Positions 52,802 through 58,530 of a stretch of DNA of 58,530 nt are shown one piece after another (positions within the stretch are counted from its first letter, which is position 1; each line of letters begins with the position of its first letter). Both the position numbers and the translations under genes were made by a program. Origin of the DNA: Pseudoxanthomonas sp. (GTDB lineage Bacteria > Pseudomonadota > Gammaproteobacteria > Xanthomonadales > Xanthomonadaceae); NCBI RefSeq assembly GCF_024710765.1, contig NZ_JANJUE010000168.1, positions 1 through 58,530 on the forward strand. Direction: 5' to 3'. The notes below the pieces were generated by a model. The model was given only the letters and a program-made list of their open reading frames with translations. It was not told the DNA's origin and did no database searches.

Positions 52802-54091
52802 CTACCAGAGTGCGTCGCGTAACTTGTACCAGGCCATCGCCGCCACCAGCATCGGCGTGCGCAGCAGCCGGCCGCCGGGGAAGGGGCGGTGCGGGATGCG
52901 GGCGAAGGCGTCCAGGCGTTCGGCCTGCCCGCGGATGGCTTCGGCGATGAAGCGGCCCGCCACGCCGGTGGCGGCCACGCCGTGGCCGCTGAAGCCCTGG
53001 GCGAAGTACACGTTGGGGGTCAACCGGCCCCAGTGCGGCGCCCGGTTGAGCGAGATGTCGACATAGCCGCCCCAGACATGCTCGATGTCCACATCGGCCA
53101 GTTGCGGGAACACCCGCCGCATCCGCCGCGCCATGGTGCCGCGCAGGTTGGGCGGGGGCAGGGTGGAATAGCTCGCACGGCCGCCGAACAGCAGGCGGTG
53201 ATCCCGGCTCAGGCGGAAATAGTCCAGGGCCCAGTTCACGTCGGCCACCGCCATGTCGTTGCGGATCAGCGCGCGGGCGCGTTCCTCGCCCAGCGGCACG
53301 GTGGCGCCGATGTAAGTGCCGACCGGCATGATCCGCGACTCCAGTTCTGGCGCGACGCCGCGCAGCCAGGCATTGCCGGCCAGCACGGCGAAATCGCACC
53401 GGACCTGGCCGGCATTCGTGCGCAGGACCGGCGTGGCGCCACGTTCCAGCCGGGTGACCCGCGAATGCTCGAAAATGCGCACGCCCGCCGCCAGCGCGGC
53501 GCGGGCCAGGCCGAAGGCGTATTCCAGCGGATGCAGGTGGCCGCTGAGCGGATCGTAGATGGCGCCGAGGTAGCGATCGCTGGCCAGCTGCGCGCGCAGC
53601 CGGTCGCGATCCCACCATTCCATCGGATAGTCGTAGTGCTCGGCCATGTGCGCCTGCCAGCGCTTCAGCGCCTGCTCCTGGCGCGGCTTGAGCGGCACGC
53701 TGGCATGGCCGTCGCGCCAGTCGCAGGCGATGTCGTGGCGCCGGATGCGGTCCCGCATCAGCGCCATGCCCTCGCGCGAGAAATCGAACAGCCTGCGCGC
53801 GTCGGCGCGTCCGACCAGCCGCTCCAGGGTGTCCTGTTCGCAGCCGTAGCCGACGATGGCCTGACCGCCGTTGCGTCCCGACGCGCCCCAGCCGATCCGG
53901 GCGGCTTCCAGCACCACCACCCGGTAGCCGGCCTCGGCCAGTTCCAGCGCCGCCGACAGTCCGGTGTAGCCGGCGCCGAGGATGCACACGTCGGCCCGCA
54001 GTTCGCCTTCCAGGCGCGGCTGCGGCGGCAGTGGCGCCGCGCTGGCGGCGTACCAGGAGGGGGGATAGGCGGCGGTGGCGCCCCGGCTCAT
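52802..54091 (-). CDS. puuB: Gamma-glutamylputrescine oxidase-like FAD oxidoreductase
   Basis: A 429-residue FAD-dependent amine oxidase of the DAO family. The dinucleotide motif DVCILGAGYTGLSAALELAE is followed by VVLEAARIGWGASGRNGGQ, the PuuB hallmark region, and near the end HVWGGYVDISLNRAPHWG and FAQGFSGHGVAATGVAG. PuuB oxidises gamma-glutamylputrescine to gamma-glutamyl-aminobutyraldehyde with release of ammonia and H2O2. It overlaps the puuA-like gene upstream by 4 bp (ATGA), indicating one operon. Confidence 0.92.
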   Translation of the reverse strand: MSRGATAAYPPSWYAASAAPLPPQPRLEGELRADVCILGAGYTGLSAALELAEAGYRVVVLEAARIGWGASGRNGGQAIVGYGCEQDTLERLVGRADARRLFDFSREGMALMRDRIRRHDIACDWRDGHASVPLKPRQEQALKRWQAHMAEHYDYPMEWWDRDRLRAQLASDRYLGAIYDPLSGHLHPLEYAFGLARAALAAGVRIFEHSRVTRLERGATPVLRTNAGQVRCDFAVLAGNAWLRGVAPELESRIMPVGTYIGATVPLGEERARALIRNDMAVADVNWALDYFRLSRDHRLLFGGRASYSTLPPPNLRGTMARRMRRVFPQLADVDIEHVWGGYVDISLNRAPHWGRLTPNVYFAQGFSGHGVAATGVAGRFIAEAIRGQAERLDAFARIPHRPFPGGRLLRTPMLVAAMAWYKLRDALW

Positions 54092-55482
54092 ACCGACCGC
54101 AGGTACCAGTCGTATTCCAGATCGGTGACCTGGGTGTGGAAGGCGCGCATTTCCTTGAGCTTCTGCTGGCCGTAGATGTGCCGGAACGAGGCGCCGAACC
54201 CGTCGGCGACGAAGTCGCTGGCGAGGAAGTCGTCGATGGTGTCACGCCAGAACGGCGTGCGGTTCTCGGTCTGCTCGTAGGCGTTGCCGACGATCGGCGG
54301 GCCGGGGTCGAAACCGTTCTCGATGCCGTGCAGCATGCCGGCCAGCACCGCGGCGGTGACCAGGTAGACGTTGGCATCGGCGCCGGCGATGCGATGTTCG
54401 ACCCGCGTGTTGGCCTCGCTGCCGTGCGGGATGCGCATGGCGACGGTGCGGTTGTTGTAGCCCCAGCAGGTGTTGAGCGGAACGAACGCGTTGAGCACGA
54501 AGCGCCGGTAACTGTTGGCGTTGGGCGCGAACAGCAGCAGGCAGTCGGCGGCGCTGCGCTGGAGGCCGCCGATGGCGTGGCGCAGCGCGTCGGCCGGTTG
54601 TCCGACCGGCGAGGCGAACACGTTGCGGCCATCGCGATCCAGCACGCTGGCGTGGATGTGCATGCCGCTGCCGGCCTGGTCGACCAGCGGCTTGGCCATG
54701 AAGCTGGCCAGGGTGCCCTGCTGCTGGGCGATCGCCTTGATCGCGCGCTTGAGGTAGATCGCATCGTCGCAAGCCAGCAGGGCGTCGTCGCGATGCTTGA
54801 GGTTGATCTCGAACTGGCCGGGCGCATATTCGGCCACCGCGGTGTCGGCGGGGATGCGCTGGGCGCTGCAGGCCGCGGCGACCGCGTCGGTGAAGCCGCG
54901 ATAGTCGTTGAGGTCTTCCATGTAGTAGACCTGCGTGCTGCGGTTGCGCGCGCCGGTGGCGGGATTGCGCGCGGCCATCGGCCGGCCGTCGGCGTCCGGG
55001 CGCTGGTCGAACAGGTAGAACTCCAGTTCCACCGCCACCACCGGTTTCAGCCCGCGCGCGGCGTAGCGCGCCAGTACCCGCCGCAGCACCTCGCGCGGGT
55101 TTGCCTCGAACAGGCCGCCGGCGGCGTCCTCCATCGCCAGCAGCAGCTGCGCCATCGGGCGCGGCGCCCACGGCACCGCTCGCAATGAACCCGGCACCGG
55201 CCGGCAGACGCGGTCCTCGTCGCCGATGTCGTAGCCCAGCCCGGTCTCCTCGACCGTGTTGCCGGTGATGTCGGTGGCGATCAGCGACATCGGCAGGCAC
55301 ACCCCATCGGCATAGACCTTTTCCAGCGCGTCGCCGGTGATGCGCTTGCCGCGCAGCAGCCCGTTCATGTCGGGCAGGATGAGGTCGACCAGTTCGCATC
55401 CGCCGAGGTCGCGCAGGGTCGCCGCGTCGTCGGCGGAAAGGCCCGCGGCGTCGGGCGATTCGAGATGGGAAGGGAGGTGCAT
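54088..55482 (-). CDS. puuA: Gamma-glutamylpolyamine synthetase (glutamine synthetase-like), paralogue 1
   Basis: A 464-residue member of the glutamine synthetase superfamily of the PuuA/PauA type. It joins glutamate to the amine of putrescine or another polyamine using ATP. Metal and nucleotide motifs are visible: VAVELEFYLFD, AGSGMHIHASVLDRDGRNVF, APNANSYRRF, NRTVAMRIPHG and VEHRIAGADANVYL. It is the first gene of a minus-strand operon with puuB. It is divergent from puuD, with two candidate operators in the gap. Clearly distinct from the second copy at 56515, so the two may prefer different amines. Confidence 0.92.
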   Translation of the reverse strand: MHLPSHLESPDAAGLSADDAATLRDLGGCELVDLILPDMNGLLRGKRITGDALEKVYADGVCLPMSLIATDITGNTVEETGLGYDIGDEDRVCRPVPGSLRAVPWAPRPMAQLLLAMEDAAGGLFEANPREVLRRVLARYAARGLKPVVAVELEFYLFDQRPDADGRPMAARNPATGARNRSTQVYYMEDLNDYRGFTDAVAAACSAQRIPADTAVAEYAPGQFEINLKHRDDALLACDDAIYLKRAIKAIAQQQGTLASFMAKPLVDQAGSGMHIHASVLDRDGRNVFASPVGQPADALRHAIGGLQRSAADCLLLFAPNANSYRRFVLNAFVPLNTCWGYNNRTVAMRIPHGSEANTRVEHRIAGADANVYLVTAAVLAGMLHGIENGFDPGPPIVGNAYEQTENRTPFWRDTIDDFLASDFVADGFGASFRHIYGQQKLKEMRAFHTQVTDLEYDWYLRSV

Positions 55483-55526
55483 GCAGGCGCTCCGGAAGGC
55501 CGGAGGCAGCTTAGCAGAGGAACCGT

Positions 55527-55545
55527 GTTGTCAAGAATACTCAAC
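55527..55545. promoter_or_regulatory. Candidate PuuR operator, GTTG-N11-CAAC (copy 2)
   Basis: GTTGTCAAGAATACTCAAC has the same 4-11-4 architecture as the site before bauA and lies 45 bp upstream of the puuA start. It is in the most AT-rich part of the puuA/puuD divergent region, where a promoter is expected. Confidence 0.5.
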
Positions 55546-55634
55546 GACGCGTCGGGGCTTGCGCGCGAAAAACGCCCGAAACCGGTGCTGCTGCGCACCA
55601 ATCAGGGGCGTGTGGACGCCGATTCGTGGCCCGT

Positions 55635-55653
55635 GTTGTAAAAATAAAACGGC
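55635..55653. promoter_or_regulatory. Half-conserved GTTG-N11 site before puuD (copy 3)
   Basis: GTTGTAAAAATAAAACGGC keeps the first arm and the AT-rich core but the second arm is CGGC instead of CAAC. It lies 39 bp upstream of puuD, facing the opposite promoter from copy 2. It could be a weaker regulator site or part of the promoter. Confidence 0.35.
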
Positions 55654-55691
55654 CGGGCTAAGGTGGGTCCAAGCCATCCCGAGCCCCCTGC

Positions 55692-56471
55692 ATGACCAGC
55701 CAGCCGCTGGTCGGCCTGCCGACCGATCACAAGCAAATCGGCGCGCATCCCTTCCTCGCGGTCGGGGAGAAGTACATCCGCGCGGTGGTCGATGGCGCCG
55801 GCGCGATGCCGGTGCTGCTGCCCACCCTGGATCCGGCGCTGCCGTTGCGCGAGTTCCTGCGCGGCGTGGACGGCATCCTGCTGACCGGCTCGGTCAGCAA
55901 CATCGAACCGCATCACTACAGCGACGAATCCAGCTACGAGGGCAACCTGCTGGACCCGCGCCGCGACGCCACCAACCTGGCGCTGATTCCGCTGGCGATG
56001 GACATGGGCGTACCGCTGCTGGCGATCTGCCGCGGCTTCCAGGAGGTCAACGTGGCGCTGGACGGCAGCCTGTACCAGAAGGTGCACGAGCAGCCCGGTT
56101 TCATGGATCACCGCGAACGCGCGGACGACCCGCTGGAGGTCCAGTACGGCCCCGCGCATGACATCGCGCTGGCGCCGGACGGCCTGCTGGCGCGCTGGGC
56201 CGGCACGCAGCGGGTGCGGGTCAATTCTCTGCACGGGCAGGGCGTGCGCCAGCTCGGGCGCGGCCTGATCGTCGAGGCCACCGCGCCGGACGGCCTGATC
56301 GAAGCCTTTCGTCATGACGGCCCGGGCTTCCTGCTCGGCGTGCAGTGGCATCCGGAGTGGCGGGTCACCGAAAACCCGTTTTACCTGTCGATCTTCCAGG
56401 CGTTCGGAGCCGCCTGCCGGGAACGCGCCGAACGGCGCGCGAGGGAACGCCCGCCGCCCCGCGCGGCGTGA
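55692..56471 (+). CDS. puuD: Gamma-glutamyl-GABA hydrolase
   Basis: A 259-residue class I glutamine-amidotransferase-like hydrolase (peptidase C26 type). The triad is Cys113 (AICRGFQEVN), His220 and Glu222 (VQWHPEW). PuuD splits gamma-glutamyl-GABA into glutamate and GABA, the last step of the gamma-glutamylated putrescine route. Other characteristic pieces are LLTGSVSNIEPHHYSDES and RVNSLHGQGV. It is followed 43 bp later by the second puuA-like gene on the same strand. Confidence 0.92.
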   Translation: MTSQPLVGLPTDHKQIGAHPFLAVGEKYIRAVVDGAGAMPVLLPTLDPALPLREFLRGVDGILLTGSVSNIEPHHYSDESSYEGNLLDPRRDATNLALIPLAMDMGVPLLAICRGFQEVNVALDGSLYQKVHEQPGFMDHRERADDPLEVQYGPAHDIALAPDGLLARWAGTQRVRVNSLHGQGVRQLGRGLIVEATAPDGLIEAFRHDGPGFLLGVQWHPEWRVTENPFYLSIFQAFGAACRERAERRARERPPPRAA

Positions 56472-56514
56472 AGCTGTTGCGTCCATCCCGTCCTCGATTT
56501 CCGAACGTGTTCCC

Positions 56515-57906
56515 ATGAGCCAGAAAAAAAACACCCGAAAACAGACCACGCCCCAGCAGGCCGAAGAAAGCGCGCTGCGGCGCTGGCTGAAGGAACGCCG
56601 CATCACCGAGGTCGAATGCCTGGTGCCGGACATCACCGGCAATGCGCGCGGCAAGATCATTCCCGCCGACAAGTTCTCGCACGATTACGGCACCCGCCTG
56701 CCGGAAGGCATCTTCGCCACCACCGTCACCGGCGACTATCCGGACGACTACTACGAACTCACCTCGCCGTCGGATTCGGACATGATGCTGCGCCCGGATC
56801 CGGACACGGTGCGGATGGTGCCGTGGGCCGCCGATCCGACCGCGCAGATCATCCATGACTGCTACACCAAGGCCGGGCAGCCGCACGAGCTGGCCCCGCG
56901 CAACGTGCTGCGGCGGGTGCTGGCCGAATACGAGAAGGCCGGGTTGCGCCCGGTGGTCGCGCCGGAACTGGAGTTCTTCCTGGTGCAGAAGAACACCGAC
57001 CCGGACTTCCCGCTGTTGCCGCCGGCCGGCCGTTCCGGGCGCCCGGAAACCGCGCGCCAGTCGTATTCGATCGACGCGGTCAACGAGTTCGATCCGGTCC
57101 TCGACCTGATGTACGACTACTGCGAGGCGATGGAGCTGGACGTGGACACGTTGATCCACGAGTCCGGCGCGGCCCAGCTGGAAGTCAATTTCACCCATGC
57201 CGGGGCGATGGCGCTGGCCGACCAGGTGTTCCTGTTCAAGCGCACCATGCGCGAGGCGGCGATGCGCCATGGCGTCTACGCGACCTTCCTGGCCAAGCCG
57301 ATGGAGAACGAGCCCGGCAGCGCCATGCACATCCACCAGAGCGTGGTGGACGCGAAGAAGGGCCACAACGTCTTCACCGGCAAGGATCCCGGCAAGTTCA
57401 GCCCGGTGTTCGGCCACTACCTGGCGGGCCTGCAGAAGTACGTGCCGATGGCGATGGCGTTCTTCGCCCCCAACGTCAATTCCTACCGCCGGCTGATGTT
57501 CGGCGAGGTCTCGCCGAGCAACGTGCAGTGGGGCTACGACAACCGCACCTGCGGCCTGCGCGTGCCGATGGACACGCCGGAGAACATGCGGGTGGAAAGC
57601 CGCTTCGCCGGTTCCGACGCCAATCCCTACCTGGCGATGGCGGCCACCCTGGCCTGCGGCCTGCTCGGTATCCGCGAGAAGCTCAAGCCGACCGCGCCGA
57701 CCTCCGGCAGCGCCAAGGAAATCGGTTACGACCTGCCGCGCTCGCTGGGCGAGGCGCTGGACGGGCTGGAGGCGTGCAAGCCGTTGCAGGAGATGCTGGG
57801 GCCGCGGTTCGTGCGGGCCTATGTGTCGGTGAAGCGCAAGGAGTACGAGACCTTCTTCCGGGTGATCAGTTCCTGGGAGCGGGAATTCCTGTTGTTGAAC
57901 GTCTGA
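56515..57906 (+). CDS. puuA: Gamma-glutamylpolyamine synthetase (glutamine synthetase-like), paralogue 2
   Basis: A 463-residue PuuA-type glutamine synthetase homologue. Motifs include VVAPELEFFLVQKNTD, EPGSAMHIHQSVVDAKKGHN, APNVNSYRRLMFGEVSP, NRTCGLRVPMDTPENMR and FAGSDANPYLAMAATLACGL. A Lys/Gln-rich N-terminal tail of 17 residues (SQKKNTRKQTTPQQ) precedes the fold. It is downstream of puuD and separate from the first paralogue, which shares its fold motifs but differs throughout. Pseudomonas uses several such paralogues (PauA) for different amines. Start at ATG 56515; the longer frame overlaps puuD. Confidence 0.92.
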   Translation: MSQKKNTRKQTTPQQAEESALRRWLKERRITEVECLVPDITGNARGKIIPADKFSHDYGTRLPEGIFATTVTGDYPDDYYELTSPSDSDMMLRPDPDTVRMVPWAADPTAQIIHDCYTKAGQPHELAPRNVLRRVLAEYEKAGLRPVVAPELEFFLVQKNTDPDFPLLPPAGRSGRPETARQSYSIDAVNEFDPVLDLMYDYCEAMELDVDTLIHESGAAQLEVNFTHAGAMALADQVFLFKRTMREAAMRHGVYATFLAKPMENEPGSAMHIHQSVVDAKKGHNVFTGKDPGKFSPVFGHYLAGLQKYVPMAMAFFAPNVNSYRRLMFGEVSPSNVQWGYDNRTCGLRVPMDTPENMRVESRFAGSDANPYLAMAATLACGLLGIREKLKPTAPTSGSAKEIGYDLPRSLGEALDGLEACKPLQEMLGPRFVRAYVSVKRKEYETFFRVISSWEREFLLLNV

Positions 57907-57999
57907 GTGTTCATGGTGCGAGTTCTCTTGGACCATCGCGGGATAGGTGTCCAGCGGGCGCTGGCGCGCGGGGTTGCTATCGGTGTTCACCGATGGTGC

Positions 58000-58260
58000 G
58001 CTCGCCGCGAGGCGTCACTTTTCTTTGCTTGTGCAAAGAAAAGTAACCAAAAGAAACACACCCCTGGCGGCGTGCCCAGCGCGCAGCGCGCGCAGGGTCC
58101 GCAATCGGCCCGGGAATTTTCGGAAGGGGCATCCTGCCCCTGCGGAAAACGGCGCACGTCCCTGTGCGCCGCCCTGCGGGTTTTGCCCGGCCCGCTTGCC
58201 ACGCCTGAACGGGGCCCCGTAGAGCAACAGCAAAAGCAACGGCGGCGGCAATCGGGAGGT
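58000..58260 (+). repeat. Large dispersed repeat, copy 2
   Basis: It begins with a hairpin, CTTTTCTTTGC-TTGT-GCAAAGAAAAG (58018-58043, 11-bp stem), followed by AGTAACCAAAAGAAA, paired GC-rich stems, GGGGCCCC and AGCAACAGCAAAAGC, in the same order as copy 1 at 47580. It differs in detail, so it is an old family rather than a recent duplication. Confidence 0.75.
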
Positions 58261-58269
58261 CGGCTTTGG

Positions 58270-58480
58270 CTCCTGGGGCCCCATCCGCAGCGGTGGCGCC
58301 GGTGGGTAATCCCGAAGGGCGCCGCGCACGAGGCGCGGCGGTTTGGGTCGGCACATGGATGTGCCGTCCCAAAATTCCCACCGGCGACACGAACCCCGGC
58401 CGCGCAGCGGCTGGGGCGCGAGGACCGGGGTGTGCTTTCTTTGCTTACTTTCTTTGCACAAGCAAAGAAAGTAAGGCCCC
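58270..58480 (-). repeat. Large dispersed repeat, copy 3 (inverted)
   Basis: The reverse-oriented partner of copy 2. The hairpin here is CTTACTTTCTTTGC-ACAA-GCAAAGAAAGTAAG (58444-58475, 14-bp stem), preceded by GTGTGCTTTCTTTG, the complement of the motif following the hairpin in copy 1. Copies 2 and 3 together form a 460-bp inverted pair. Confidence 0.7.
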
Positions 58481-58530
58481 GCGGCGAGCGCGCCATCTAT
58501 GGCCATCAATAGCAACACCGCGCAGCGCTC

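Larger units (their letters stand above)
57907..58530. other. Terminal repeat-filled intergenic region
   Basis: The last 624 bp contain the two repeat copies described separately and no recognisable gene. Open frames across it (with SLFFACAKK-type peptides) are the usual translation of this repeat family. Confidence 0.7.

Noticed and set aside
57907-58512. Open frames at the window end and at 47505-47867
   Set aside because: They are translations of the dispersed repeat (FACAKK-type peptides) and occur in several frames at once.
1-58530. tRNA, rRNA, riboswitch and origin signals
   Set aside because: Nothing resembling a tRNA T-loop/acceptor pair, rRNA core, known riboswitch core or DnaA-box cluster was noticed by eye; a covariance search would be needed to exclude them.

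Overview
This is a GC-rich bacterial chromosome segment that most resembles the Xanthomonadaceae/Lysobacter group. That placement is inferred from base composition, gene families (DUF3011 protein, siderophore locus followed by a PepSY membrane protein, AraC/SDR pairs) and the dispersed hairpin repeats; no rRNA or tRNA gene was seen to fix the taxon. About 55 protein genes are supported, mostly short host operons of secreted proteins, enzymes and regulators.

Layout. 1-4.1 kb holds an unfinished secreted protein, a methyltransferase, a PLAT-domain protein, an alpha/beta hydrolase and a GFA-family protein. 4.1-9.0 kb is an AT-richer foreign-looking island. A frameshifted, truncated NTF2-like gene lies at its left edge. 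Inside are two double-glycine-leader, glycine-zipper peptides, a 38-residue membrane peptide, a C39 peptidase-containing ABC exporter and an HlyD-type adaptor. An IS21-like transposon end lies at its right edge. 9.2-27.4 kb is a mosaic: DUF3011 protein, VOC proteins, rifampin ADP-ribosyltransferase (arr), a CadC-like regulator, serine hydrolase, amidohydrolase, AraC/SDR pair, diguanylate cyclase, ArgO/ArgP-type exporter and regulator, GST and an AadA-like nucleotidyltransferase.

27.5-33.7 kb contains a 137-138 bp tandem repeat array, then a Fur-box-preceded siderophore locus (TonB receptor, esterase, two small membrane proteins, PepSY protein). The esterase gene carries an in-frame 159-bp inverted-repeat insertion. 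33.7-38.7 kb holds an acetyltransferase, VOC proteins, a phosphoesterase, an isochorismatase-like hydrolase, exonuclease III and an AraC regulator. 38.9-43.3 kb is an RND efflux pump with its adaptor.

43.4-57.9 kb looks like one catabolic neighbourhood for polyamines and beta-alanine: MmsA, alanine dehydrogenase, BauA-type transaminase, PuuR, PuuC, an MHS transporter, PuuB, two PuuA-like gamma-glutamylpolyamine synthetases and PuuD. Amines would be gamma-glutamylated, oxidised, dehydrogenated and hydrolysed. Beta-alanine would then pass through BauA and MmsA to acetyl-CoA, with alanine dehydrogenase recycling alanine to pyruvate. A 19-bp GTTG-N11-CAAC motif occurs upstream of bauA and in the puuA/puuD divergent region and is a candidate PuuR operator. 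The last 600 bp contain an inverted pair of large dispersed repeats.
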